From: Oenococcus kitaharae
Lineage (GTDB): Bacteria > Bacillota > Bacilli > Lactobacillales > Lactobacillaceae
Direction: 5' to 3'
DNA length: 64,000 bases
Assembly (NCBI RefSeq): GCF_025758695.1
Contig: NZ_JANJQP010000002.1
Span: forward strand, 514,836-578,835
This document shows, in pieces, positions 1-7,677 of this stretch. Below the pieces are notes generated by a model that saw only the letters and a program-made list of their open reading frames with translations, made no database searches and was not told where the DNA came from. A program made the translations under genes and the position numbers. Position 1 is the stretch's first letter. Every line of letters begins with the position of its first letter.

Positions 1-153
1 GGAGACCTGCTTTTTTGGGGGAGAAAGGGCGCTGAGTTCAGCGTGGCTATGTACATTGGCGGTGGCCAATCGATCGGTTTAAAAGGCCCGAATAGTCGGG
101 TTCAGATACAAGCAGTCACAGGATCGCCTGTCGCATTTGAGGGTATTTACTAA
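1..153 (+). CDS. NlpC/P60-type cell-wall hydrolase, C-terminal fragment
   Basis: The window opens inside a gene. Frame 1 reads without interruption to a TAA at 151-153 and gives about 50 residues. It starts with GDLLFWG and continues through VAMYIGGGQ, which are the typical strand and loop of the NlpC/P60 peptidase fold; the catalytic His normally sits just before the VAMYIG stretch. Here that place reads 'FSVAMYIG', so the His expected in an 'HVAMYIG' motif is replaced by Ser. The catalytic Cys part lies outside the window. Family function is cleavage of peptidoglycan stem peptides outside the cell. It ends one base before the dus start codon, so the two genes may be co-transcribed. Confidence 0.7.
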   Translation, partial: GDLLFWGRKGAEFSVAMYIGGGQSIGLKGPNSRVQIQAVTGSPVAFEGIY

Positions 154-154
154 T

Positions 155-1159
155 ATGACAGCAGATTTTTGGGATCGCATTCAGACAAATGCAAAGAAAT
201 CTGGTGAGCCTTTTTTTAGTCTGGCACCAATGGAGGCTGTCACGGATAGCGTTTTTCGTCAAGTGGTCGCAAAGGCGGCCGCGCCGAACGTTTTTAATAC
301 GGAATTCACAAATGCGTTAAGTATTACACACCCGAAAGCCAAATTTTCTGTGATGGGCCGGCTGCATGTTTCACCTAATGAACAGCAGCGGCCGGTTGTC
401 CAGCTATGGGGCAACCAGCCTGAAGCATTTGTAAGGGCTGCTGAAGCGGTCAAAAATCAAGGTTTTAAGGCAATTGATTTGAATATGGGTTGTCCCGATT
501 CAACCGTCGTTAAAAACGGCGGTGGTTCGGATTTAATCCGTCATATGCAGACGGCTGCCGATGTGATCGCTGCCAGCAAAATGGCAGGGCTGCCGGTTTC
601 TGTGAAGACGCGATTAGGATTTTCTCGTGTGGACGAAATGAATGATTGGCTGCCTTGGCTTTTACGGCAGGATGTTAGAGTCCTAACTGTTCATTTACGT
701 ACGCGAAAGGAAATGAGCAAGGTCCCGGCACATTTTGAGCTGATTGATCAGATCGTCAAGATGCGAGACAAAATTGCACCGCAGACAATGCTGCAGATAA
801 ACGGTGATATCAAGACGCGACAGCAAGGCATCGAATTGGCTGAGCAGCATCCTGGGTTGGATGGAATTATGATTGGCCGCGGTATTTTTGAAAATCCTTA
901 CTGTTTTGAAAAGACGCCCCAGCAACATTCCCTAGGGGAGCTCTTGGATCTTTTTGAATTTCAGTTAGATTTATATGACCAATATGTTGCTGAGGTTGGG
1001 CCGAAACGTTTTGAAGCCTTGCGACGTTTCTTCAAAATTTATGTTCGTGGGCTGGCTGAGGCCGCAAAGTATCGGGACCGCTTGGTCAACACACATAGTT
1101 CTGATGAGGCCCGTGCGATTATCACCGAACTGCGTGAACGAGCCTGCAGCTTCAGCTGA
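155..1159 (+). CDS. dus: tRNA-dihydrouridine synthase
   Basis: FMN-dependent enzyme that reduces uridine to dihydrouridine in tRNA D-loops. The 334-residue product has the TIM-barrel flavin signature near the N terminus (LAPMEAVTDSVFR, about 23-35), the LNMGCP motif with the expected catalytic Cys at about residue 113, VKTRLG, the HLRTR active-site His region and the phosphate-binding end INGDI...GIMIGRG. I chose ATG 155 because GAGGG at 139-143 precedes it; an upstream TTG in the same frame (137) would overlap the previous gene. The gene follows the NlpC/P60 stop by one base. The exact target uridine (DusA/B/C class) cannot be read from the sequence, although LAPMEAVTD is DusB-like. Confidence 0.93.
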   Translation: MTADFWDRIQTNAKKSGEPFFSLAPMEAVTDSVFRQVVAKAAAPNVFNTEFTNALSITHPKAKFSVMGRLHVSPNEQQRPVVQLWGNQPEAFVRAAEAVKNQGFKAIDLNMGCPDSTVVKNGGGSDLIRHMQTAADVIAASKMAGLPVSVKTRLGFSRVDEMNDWLPWLLRQDVRVLTVHLRTRKEMSKVPAHFELIDQIVKMRDKIAPQTMLQINGDIKTRQQGIELAEQHPGLDGIMIGRGIFENPYCFEKTPQQHSLGELLDLFEFQLDLYDQYVAEVGPKRFEALRRFFKIYVRGLAEAAKYRDRLVNTHSSDEARAIITELRERACSFS

Positions 1160-1221
1160 ATGTTGTGATATAGAACAAAAATGGCTGAGCCCTTTGGCGG
1201 ATGTTTTATAATCTTAAATAA

Positions 1222-2387
1222 TTGAGGCAGATCAAGATACTGAACTTTTTTGGAAGACCAAGGAATATTACCGAACAAATCAGGCACCGTAAAATCAGCT
1301 GGTTGGAACTATTCTACGATTTAATTTTTTCGGTTGTTTTGGAAAGGCTGACCAGCGGATTAGTGGCAGATTTTTCATGGCCGCGTTTTTTCAATGCTAG
1401 TGTCTTGTTTTTCTGGTTCTTTTGGAGCTGGCATGAGACCTCGGGCTATTTTGATAACCACGGCAATGACAGCATCCTGAATGTTTTGATTATTAATGTT
1501 CAACTGATTTTGGCAGGTATTGCTGCCTTGTTTATTCCTGATGCGATTGCTGGCAATTATACAAATATCTTAATTGCTTTTGTGCCGATGGAATTGCTGC
1601 TGATTGCGGTTTGGTACATTATCGGCCATTTTGATCCGACACATGGGCCGGCATCGCGTGCCTGGGCGACAGTCTACAGCTTTGCTCTGCTTTTGCTGCT
1701 TATTGGCCTATTTGCACCAACAGCTGGTAAGTTTGTGATCATTTTAGCCACGCTGCTGATCAATTATCTGGTTGTTTTTTTCGCAAATCCGCGTTTGAGA
1801 CGAGAATATGAAAACACGCATATGCCTTTTGTTTTGAAGGATTCGCTGATTGAGCGGTACGGCCTGATGACGATGATCGCTTTAGGCGAAGTGATTGTTG
1901 GCCTTTATGAAGCTATTGGTCATCCGGTGACAATGCTTGGCCTAACAGAGTTTATTATGAGCATTGTTCTCGTCGCTTTGGTGACAGCTGTCTATTACCA
2001 GGTGATTGGTGAATTGCATGTACAGATGGCCTCCTCGATTCAGGTTATGGCTGTACGCTGGCTTTTTTTGCTGGATATCTATGCGGTAATGCTTTTTGGT
2101 GTTTTTCTCATTTTTGTCTTGGAGAAAGATCAGCTTGCACAAAGGCTCTGGCTGTCATTTTTGCTGTTTGCAAGCCTTTTTGTGATGTGGCTGATTCACA
2201 GAGGATCACTTCGCACGATAAACAGGCAAGGGGTACAAATAAACCCTTATTTTTCATGTTTGAGTTTGCTGCTATGCTGGCCGTGGCTTTTCTGCATAAA
2301 AGTTGGATGATTCTGTGCCTAGACCTGATTATGCTGCTTGTCATTTTGCATTATCGTTATATCCAACCGGTCAAAGCTGAAAATTAG
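1222..2387 (+). pseudogene. LtrA-family (low-temperature requirement) membrane protein, frameshifted near 3' end
   Basis: The frame from TTG 1222 encodes a many-spanning membrane protein with the LtrA signature ISWLELFYDLIFSVVLERL near the N terminus. LtrA proteins are poorly understood; Listeria ltrA was linked to growth in the cold. The reading frame continues well to about codon 336 (position 2230) and then drifts into an atypical end and a stop at 2310. The -1 frame contains the natural continuation (TNKPLFFMFEFAAMLAVAFL and one more hydrophobic helix) up to TAG 2385-2387. Adding one G to the GGGG run at 2230-2233 would join the two halves exactly. This could be a genuine recent pseudogene, a phase-variable homopolymer or a sequencing error. 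TATAAT at 1207-1212 lies just ahead and no clear Shine-Dalgarno is seen. Confidence 0.8.
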
Positions 2388-2392
2388 TACAT

Positions 2393-2427
2393 AAAAACCC
2401 GCTCATAACCTGTGAGCGGGTTTTTAT
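2393..2427. terminator. Bidirectional terminator between ltrA-like gene and amino-acid ABC operon
   Basis: AAACCCGCTCA pairs with TGAGCGGGTTT around a short loop, with A-rich and T-rich flanks on both sides, so it can end transcription from both converging units. Confidence 0.85.
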
Positions 2428-3180
2428 TTAATTATTAACTTCGAGCAGTTTGCTGAGAAATTCCTGTGCCCGCGGATTTTGCGGGTGAGAGAAAAATTCA
2501 TCGGGCTTAGCGTCTTCGGCAATCTTACCCTGATCTAAAAACCAGACGCGATCAGCAACTTTTTTGGCAAATCCCATTTCATGCGTAACAACAACCATTG
2601 TCATACCTTCAGCTGCTAAATCCTGCATGACTTTCAATACTTCGCCGACCATTTCTGGATCCAGCGCTGAGGTTGGTTCATCAAAGAGCATCACATCCGG
2701 GTTCATCGCAAGTGCTCTTGCAATGGCGACACGCTGTGCCTGCCCGCCTGATAAGGAATTGGGGAAGGCATCGATTTTTTCTGTCAGACCGACTTTTTCC
2801 AATAATTCCTGAGCTTTTGCCCGCGCTTGAGAAGCCGGGATCAAACCTAATTTAACTGGTGCTAAGGTAATATTGCGTTCAACATTTAAGTGTGGAAAGA
2901 GGTTGAATGATTGAAACACCATCCCCATTTTACGGCGGACAGCGTCCAATTCTTTATCCTTCAAAGTTGTTAGATCCTGACCTTCGAATAGAACGGATCC
3001 TGAAGTCGGCGTATCCAGCATGTTCAGGTCACGGATTAAAGTTGATTTTCCGGTTCCGGAAGGGCCGATCAAAGTCACTACTTCAGAACGGTTGATTTTC
3101 GCATTAATATGATCCAAAACAAGTGATTTGCCGAATTTCTTGGTTAGCCCCTTTAATTCGATAATCGTATCTTCAGTCAT
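2428..3180 (-). CDS. Polar amino-acid ABC transporter, ATP-binding subunit (GlnQ/HisP type)
   Basis: Cytoplasmic ATPase that powers uptake of a polar amino acid. The 250-residue protein has Walker [10 protein letters not shown] (about 39-47), the Q-loop in [12 protein letters not shown], signature LSGGQ, Walker B VMLFDEP, D-loop SALD and the switch His in VVTHEMGF. All catalytic residues are intact. It is the last gene of a minus-strand three-gene operon (binding protein, permease, ATPase) and overlaps the permease by 8 bases. Family assignment is firm; the substrate (glutamine, glutamate, cystine, arginine) is not determinable here. Confidence 0.93.
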   Translation of the reverse strand: MTEDTIIELKGLTKKFGKSLVLDHINAKINRSEVVTLIGPSGTGKSTLIRDLNMLDTPTSGSVLFEGQDLTTLKDKELDAVRRKMGMVFQSFNLFPHLNVERNITLAPVKLGLIPASQARAKAQELLEKVGLTEKIDAFPNSLSGGQAQRVAIARALAMNPDVMLFDEPTSALDPEMVGEVLKVMQDLAAEGMTMVVVTHEMGFAKKVADRVWFLDQGKIAEDAKPDEFFSHPQNPRAQEFLSKLLEVNN

Positions 3181-3868
3181 GTTTCATCTTCCTTTCAAAA
3201 TGTTTCATGATTCTAGATAGGCTGAAAGTGAGTATGAAATAAATAGCAGCTGCAATAATTAAAGGTGTGACGCCGTTAAAAGTAGTTGCTCGCATGTTAT
3301 TTATTTGGTACATGATATCAGGCGCACCGATAATCAGGACAATTGACGACTCTTTGATCAGGGCGACGAATTCATTTCCCAGTGCCGGCCAAATATTTTT
3401 CAAAGCCTGCGGAATGACAACAAAACGCATTGTTGTTCTCTGCGAAAGGCCTAATGATCTTGCTGCCTCGGTCTGACCGATATTAACCGAATTAAATCCA
3501 CCGCGAATAGCTTCTGAAACATAAGCTGATGAATTAATCGAAACGGCAATAATGCCGGCCGGAATTGTGGCAATATTTGGCTGAATATGGATACCTGTGA
3601 CCGATAGAATGGCACCCAAGATCAAAGGCAGCGAAAAGTACACGAATTCCAACTGTACAATCATCGGCGTGCCTCTAAGAATTTCGACATAAGTACCCGC
3701 AACTGCCCGGATTGTCTTATGATGCGACATATGCATGAGTGCAATAATCAAACCTAAAATCGAGCCGATAATAACTGACGCGATAGAAATAACCAGCGTC
3801 ACTTCTAAACCGGATAAAATCTCGTCTCTAAAGCGCCAAGCCAGCGTGTTGGATAAAAAATTCATCAC
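3173..3868 (-). CDS. Polar amino-acid ABC transporter, permease subunit
   Basis: Integral membrane subunit of the HisM/GlnP family, 231 residues. The coupling-helix (EAA) loop is clear: [22 protein letters not shown], split here as [10 protein letters not shown] followed by [16 protein letters not shown]. Hydrophobic segments near residues 20-45, 60-90, 95-120 and 185-220 fit the usual five helices. Start ATG at 3868 follows the binding-protein stop directly; the 3' end overlaps the ATPase gene by 8 bases, indicating translational coupling. Confidence 0.92.
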   Translation of the reverse strand: MMNFLSNTLAWRFRDEILSGLEVTLVISIASVIIGSILGLIIALMHMSHHKTIRAVAGTYVEILRGTPMIVQLEFVYFSLPLILGAILSVTGIHIQPNIATIPAGIIAVSINSSAYVSEAIRGGFNSVNIGQTEAARSLGLSQRTTMRFVVIPQALKNIWPALGNEFVALIKESSIVLIIGAPDIMYQINNMRATTFNGVTPLIIAAAIYFILTFSLSRIMKHFERKMKHD

Positions 3869-4726
3869 TTACTTTGCCTTACCTAATTGCTTGCCAGCTT
3901 GAGCGATCCATTTTGGAAATACTTTTTGCTTGTTAACTTTTTTGATAATTTTGTTAATATGCGCAACCAGTGTGTGCTGATGCTTTGGGATCACAACCTG
4001 CATGCCTTCTTCGTTCTGCACACCTTTAGGATAGCTTGCGTAAACGTACTTCAAACCTGATACACTGTGTGCATAAGCCTGGCCGACACCGCCCGATAAA
4101 GCAACGGCGTCAATTTTATTAGTCTGCAAAGCCAAAATTAAATCGTTGTTGGACTGCATCTGCACAAAATGAGCAGCTGAGAGTTTATTTTTCGCCAATG
4201 AGCTTTTGATCAGACTTTCCTGACGTGCTGAGGTTTGAACGCCAACTCTTTTACCAGCTAAGTTTTTATAAGACTTAATTTTCTTGGCTTCAGATTTGTT
4301 GATGACAAGAGTCTCTTTCGCTGTGTAATATGGAATTGAAAAATCTACTTGTTTTTTTCTTTCCGGCGTTGAACCCATGCCGGCAATTAAGACATCAACT
4401 CTGCCAGATTTTTGAGCCACGAGTAGAGAATCAAAAGACATATTTTTGATTTCTAGTTTGACGCCTAGACCCTTAGCCAACCTTTTAGCCAAACTCATAT
4501 CGGCACCTGCTGGCGTCTGCTTGCCATTCTTTTGTGCTAAAAATTCATACGGCGGGAAATCAGCAGACGTACCAACAATCAATTTCCCTCGGGTTTTGAT
4601 CTTCGAATACAGCACATCCTGTTTATTTCCCGCCGCTTGAACTTGACTTCCAGCTGTCGCAAAAATACCAGTAACTGCAATCGCCGACACTAAACCGCTA
4701 AAAAACTTGCTTACTAATTTTTTCAT
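3869..4726 (-). CDS. Extracellular solute-binding protein family 3 (polar amino acids), no lipobox
   Basis: Captures the amino acid outside the cell and delivers it to the permease. The 285-residue product starts with a Sec signal (MKKLVSKFFSG, hydrophobic core, then an AxA-like cleavage region QVQAAG near residue 33). The binding fold begins at GKLIVGTSADFPPYEF and contains MSFDSLLVAQKSGRVDVLIAGM, the family-3 pattern. There is no Cys in the signal region, so the usual lipoprotein anchor of Gram-positive binding proteins is absent. GGAGAAAGT lies a few bases before the start on the minus strand. It is first in the operon and diverges from mrnC. Confidence 0.92.
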   Translation of the reverse strand: MKKLVSKFFSGLVSAIAVTGIFATAGSQVQAAGNKQDVLYSKIKTRGKLIVGTSADFPPYEFLAQKNGKQTPAGADMSLAKRLAKGLGVKLEIKNMSFDSLLVAQKSGRVDVLIAGMGSTPERKKQVDFSIPYYTAKETLVINKSEAKKIKSYKNLAGKRVGVQTSARQESLIKSSLAKNKLSAAHFVQMQSNNDLILALQTNKIDAVALSGGVGQAYAHSVSGLKYVYASYPKGVQNEEGMQVVIPKHQHTLVAHINKIIKKVNKQKVFPKWIAQAGKQLGKAK

Positions 4727-4783
4727 TTTAAAACTTTCTCCTAAATAATTAAATCTTCACACTAAAATAAGTGAATTGCACAC

Positions 4784-4796
4784 TATAATAAAGACC
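4784..4796 (+). promoter_or_regulatory. Promoter of mrnC, apparently leaderless
   Basis: A perfect TATAAT (4784-4789) ends only 7 bases before ATG 4797, so the expected transcription start falls on or next to the start codon. No Shine-Dalgarno lies between. The -35 region is weak. Confidence 0.6.
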
Positions 4797-5201
4797 ATGA
4801 TTGCAGATGTCAAGGGTTTCAATGGACTTTCGCTGGCTTTTATCGGCGATGCCGTTGATGAACTGAAAATTAGAACTTATTTACTTTCCACGGGATTAAC
4901 AAAAGTGAACGATCTTCAAAAACGATCCAAGGAATTTGTTGCTGCCAAAGCACATGCCAAGCTTTACTTTTTATTAGAAGAAGAACACATTTTAACTGAA
5001 GAAGAGACCGAGATTTATAAACGTGGACGCAATTCGCATCCGCATACGAAGGCCAAAAATACTGATTTTGCTACCTATCAGATTTCGACAGGTGTTGAAG
5101 CTGTTTTGGGTTATCTATATTTGAAGAATGATCAAAAGCGTCTGGATCAGATCATTAATTGGATGATAGAGAAAGTAGAAAGCGGGCAGACACGTGGTTA
5201 A
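4797..5201 (+). CDS. mrnC: Mini-ribonuclease III
   Basis: Dimeric RNase III-type nuclease without an RNA-binding domain; in Bacillus it matures 23S rRNA. The 134-residue protein has the family blocks FNGLSLAFIGDAV (catalytic Asp in GDA), KRGRNSHPHTKAKN and STGVEAVLGYLYL (second catalytic acid, Glu). The usual Tyr after GDAV is Asp here (GDAVDEL), an unusual but probably tolerated change. ATG 4797 is chosen because homologues start just before DVKGFNG; an in-frame TTG at 4776 lies upstream of the -10 box and is unlikely. It overlaps rlmB by 8 bases. cysS, its usual upstream neighbour, is not here. Confidence 0.9.
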   Translation: MIADVKGFNGLSLAFIGDAVDELKIRTYLLSTGLTKVNDLQKRSKEFVAAKAHAKLYFLLEEEHILTEEETEIYKRGRNSHPHTKAKNTDFATYQISTGVEAVLGYLYLKNDQKRLDQIINWMIEKVESGQTRG

Positions 5202-5928
5202 AGAAGTTGTATACGGGATTCATGCCGCCATCGAGGCGCTGGATAACAATAAAAGCGTCAGCCGTATTTATTTAAGCGATTCTCTGGCAAAAAATCGTGT
5301 TTTGGAGATTGAAAAGAAGGCTGTTATTGGTCATCAGCCGATTGTTAAAGTTGATAACCGACGTTTGGACGAATTGACCGATCATGGCAACCACCAAGGT
5401 GTGGCAGTTGAAATAGAAGCCTACAGTTACGTGGCATTGCCAGAAATTCTAGCCAAAAAAACTGATCACGACCCTTTTTTGGTTATTTTAGATGAGATCG
5501 AAGATCCGCAGAATTTAGGTTCGATTTTACGAACGGCTGATGCAGCAGGCATTGATGGGATCATTATTCCGAAAAGACGTGCCGTCCAATTGACGCAAAC
5601 AGTTGCTAAAATCTCAACCGGAGCAATTGAGCACGTCCCAGTTGCCCGCGTGACCAACATCAATAATGCTATTGACAGTTTAAAAGATGCAGGCTTTTGG
5701 ATTTTCGGCACGGATATGAAGGGTCAGGACTATACCCAATGGAATGCTAAAGGACCAGTCGCATTGGTCATCGGCAATGAAGGACGCGGCATTTCGCCGC
5801 AGACTAAAAAGAAAGTTGATCAAATGCTGACGATTCCAATGGTCGGGCACGTGCAGTCGCTGAATGCCGGCGTTGCTGCCGCATTATTAATCTATCAAGG
5901 CTTTAATAGCCGCCGCATTGGGTCTTAA
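5194..5928 (+). CDS. rlmB: TrmH/SpoU-family 23S rRNA 2'-O-methyltransferase (RlmB-type)
   Basis: SAM-dependent ribose methyltransferase with the trefoil-knot SPOUT fold; RlmB methylates G2251 of 23S rRNA. Sequence has an N-terminal substrate-binding domain (YGIHAAIEAL... ending near residue 80), motif 1 ILDEIEDPQNLGSILRTADA with the catalytic Asn and Arg, motif 2 ALVIGNEGRGIS, and motif 3 IPMVGHVQSLNAGVAAALL (commonly SLNVSVA). 244 residues, normal length. GTG 5194 overlaps the mrnC end, as in many Firmicutes. No gene for YacP follows, unlike in Bacillus. Whether G2251 is the target is inferred from family and context. Confidence 0.9.
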   Translation: MVKEVVYGIHAAIEALDNNKSVSRIYLSDSLAKNRVLEIEKKAVIGHQPIVKVDNRRLDELTDHGNHQGVAVEIEAYSYVALPEILAKKTDHDPFLVILDEIEDPQNLGSILRTADAAGIDGIIIPKRRAVQLTQTVAKISTGAIEHVPVARVTNINNAIDSLKDAGFWIFGTDMKGQDYTQWNAKGPVALVIGNEGRGISPQTKKKVDQMLTIPMVGHVQSLNAGVAAALLIYQGFNSRRIGS

Positions 5929-5975
5929 TGTAATCTATTAAAATTTTATTATTTTAATACTTTGTTCTCAGCTGA

Positions 5976-6005
5976 GCGGTTTTTTCTGTTGAAAAAAGCC
6001 ACCGC
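5976..6005 (+). terminator. Imperfect hairpin after rlmB
   Basis: GCGGTTTTTTC pairs with GAAAAAA and ACCGC across a TGTT loop with a small bulge. It lies in the 206-base gap before sigH, together with an AT-only inverted repeat (ATTAAAAT/ATTTTAAT) and CTCAGCTGAG. A terminator role is uncertain because the T run is inside the 5' arm. Confidence 0.3.
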
Positions 6006-6134
6006 CCCCGAGTACCCTTTAATTATTAGTAAAACATTATTCACGATAATTCCTGAAAATACGAACATATATTCGCTTATCCTAATCGATCGTGTAAGCT
6101 AAGCTGACTTTAAATTTTGGAAGAGGTTAAGTTG

Positions 6135-6698
6135 ATGCGGATAGAAAAGGCACTGAATAAAATTAGTCAAGGGGATGAGACGGGTTATGAACACATTATT
6201 TTGGTCACTAAGGGGTTAGTCAGAAAAATTTATTATCATTATTTAAGCAATGTTTTGGAGCTGGATGATTGGGAAAGTGAGTGTTTGACGGTTCTCATGC
6301 ACGCAGTGCGTCGTTACCATACAAATGGGAACTGCAAATTTACCACCTATTATTACGCTGCACTGCAGCATAAAGCTATGGATCTGCTGCGTAAAAGTTA
6401 TTCTAAAAAGGAACAGAACCGTCGCCAGAATGTGTCCTTAGAAGAACTGGCCTTTAACGGATATGATCCGGTAGATCACGGGTGGAATCAGGCGCAGACA
6501 AAAATGGATTTTGAGGATGCGATCAGCCAAACTGATTTTCGGGCTGGCGACAAAGAATCGCTTGCCATTAAAGAACTGTTTGGTGATTTAAAACAGGCGC
6601 AAATTGTTCAAAAGCAGGTCAAAGCGCACTCGCTGGATTATCGGAAAAAGCGTGTGACCAGAGATATTTACGCACATTTTTATGGTTTAGGCGAATAA
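6135..6698 (+). CDS. sigH: SigH/ComX-like RNA polymerase sigma factor
   Basis: Alternative sigma factor of the sigma-H group, 187 residues. Region 2 features are visible: KGLVRKIYYHY (2.1), LELDDWESECLTVLMHAVRRY (2.2, core binding) and FTTYYYAALQHKAMDLLRK (2.3/2.4, promoter melting and -10 contact). A weaker region 4-like C terminus follows. The position immediately before secE-nusG is the conserved sigH position in Firmicutes, which supports the call; in lactobacilli this gene is the competence-type sigma factor. GGAAGAGG at 6119-6126 is an ideal Shine-Dalgarno 8 bases before ATG 6135, so earlier in-frame TTG codons were rejected. Stop overlaps secE (TAATG). Its regulon here is unknown. Confidence 0.8.
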   Translation: MRIEKALNKISQGDETGYEHIILVTKGLVRKIYYHYLSNVLELDDWESECLTVLMHAVRRYHTNGNCKFTTYYYAALQHKAMDLLRKSYSKKEQNRRQNVSLEELAFNGYDPVDHGWNQAQTKMDFEDAISQTDFRAGDKESLAIKELFGDLKQAQIVQKQVKAHSLDYRKKRVTRDIYAHFYGLGE

Positions 6699-6919
6699 TG
6701 GACATAAGCAGATGGAAAAAATCTGTTAGAATGAACTTAACTATGATTCGCTATATTAAAGGTACAATTGCAGAAATGAAAAAAGTGACTTGGCTGAATG
6801 GCAGTGAGACCAGTCGGGACACGAGCTATGTGATCTTCAGTGCGATTTTTTTTGCCGGCTTTCTTGGAATTGTTGATTATTTAGTCGGACTTGGCGTTCG
6901 CTTGTTGATGAATCGATAA
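6698..6919 (+). CDS. secE: Preprotein translocase subunit SecE
   Basis: Small membrane subunit of the SecYEG protein export channel. The 73-residue product has the amphipathic stretch with the family motif EMKKVTWLNGSET followed by a single membrane helix (VIFSAIFFAGFLGIVDYLVG). ATG 6698 overlaps the sigH stop by one base; a second ATG at 6731 would give the more usual ~62-residue form starting MNLTMIRYIKG, so the first 11 residues are uncertain. rpmG, which precedes secE in Bacillus, is missing. nusG follows after 73 bases. Confidence 0.9.
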   Translation: MDISRWKKSVRMNLTMIRYIKGTIAEMKKVTWLNGSETSRDTSYVIFSAIFFAGFLGIVDYLVGLGVRLLMNR

Positions 6920-6992
6920 AAATCAGTTAAAATTGTTATTAAAGAGACCAAGGGCGACCGAGGTTTTTTATTTTGATTAAAAAGAGGCAATA

Positions 6993-7550
6993 ATGGTTGA
7001 ACAAGAATTACAAAAGGATTGGTACGTGGTTCATACCTATTCTGGTTACGAAAATCGTGTCAAACTAAACTTAGAGCAGCGTCGTGAATCAATGGGCATG
7101 ACTGATTTCATTTTTCAGGTCATTGTGCCGGAAAACGAAACGATTAAGACTGGGCCTAATGGTGAATTGAAAAAGGTTGTCGAAAACGATTTCCCTGGTT
7201 ATGTGCTGGTTGAAATGGTGATGACAGACCAATCTTGGTATGTTGTCCGTAACACGCCTGGTGTGACTGGATTCTTGGGTTCTCATGGACAAGGATCAAA
7301 GCCAAACCCTGTAACGAAAGATGAGATTGACCGGATCATGCACCGCATGGGCCTGATCGAACGCAAAGTTGATGATCTGAATGTTGAAGTCGGCGAGACG
7401 GTTTCAATTGTTGGTGGTGCCATGAATGGTATGGAAGGCAAAGTAACAGCGATTGACCGCGAAAAACAAGAGGTCAAAGTATTGGTTGACATGTTTGGCC
7501 GAGAAACTGAAACTGAAGTTCCTTTCAACGATATCGATAAGATTTATTGA
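6993..7550 (+). CDS. nusG: Transcription termination/antitermination factor NusG
   Basis: Binds the RNA polymerase clamp and controls pausing and coupling. The 185-residue product has the NGN domain (WYVVHTYSGYENRVK ... DFPGYVLVEM ... VRNTPGVTGFLG) and a C-terminal KOW domain (VGETVSIVGGAMNGMEGKV). AAGAGG lies 7 bases before the start. It follows secE as usual, but the expected rplK is displaced 3.3 kb downstream by the gluconate genes. Confidence 0.96.
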   Translation: MVEQELQKDWYVVHTYSGYENRVKLNLEQRRESMGMTDFIFQVIVPENETIKTGPNGELKKVVENDFPGYVLVEMVMTDQSWYVVRNTPGVTGFLGSHGQGSKPNPVTKDEIDRIMHRMGLIERKVDDLNVEVGETVSIVGGAMNGMEGKVTAIDREKQEVKVLVDMFGRETETEVPFNDIDKIY

Positions 7551-7553
7551 GTG

Positions 7554-7582
7554 TATAATTTATCAGGTAACCGTTTGCCTGA
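7554..7582 (+). promoter_or_regulatory. TATAAT box with CG-centred palindrome before gntK
   Basis: TATAAT (7554-7559) directly follows the nusG stop. TCAGGTAA-CCGT-TTGCCTGA (7563-7582) is an 8+8 near-perfect dyad (one G-T pair) with a central CG, the shape of LacI/CcpA-type operators; it matches the cre consensus at 10 of 14 positions around GGTAACCGTTTGCC. It could equally act as an RNA hairpin. A terminator lies between it and gntK. Confidence 0.4.
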
Positions 7583-7594
7583 AATAGATTTCCA

Positions 7595-7636
7595 AGCTGA
7601 GAAATGGTTTCGCAACTCATTTTTCGGCTTTTTTTA
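7595..7636 (+). terminator. Terminator between nusG and gntK
   Basis: A 12-bp stem (AGCTGAGAAATG with CATTTTTCGGCT, two G-T pairs) encloses an 11-base loop and is followed by TTTTTTT. It should isolate the secE-nusG transcript from the gluconate genes, or act as an attenuator for them. Confidence 0.85.
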
Positions 7637-7677
7637 TTGAGCATAATTCGGGCAGCTTCTTACATTGGAGGATAGAT

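Noticed and set aside
6920..6992. Terminator or leader hairpin before nusG (AGGGCGACCGAGG then TTTTTT)
   Set aside because: A T run follows a GC-rich stretch but no convincing stem can be drawn.
7551..7677. RAT-type (LicT/SacY) antiterminator before gntK
   Set aside because: The hairpin does not overlap the terminator and lacks the RAT consensus.
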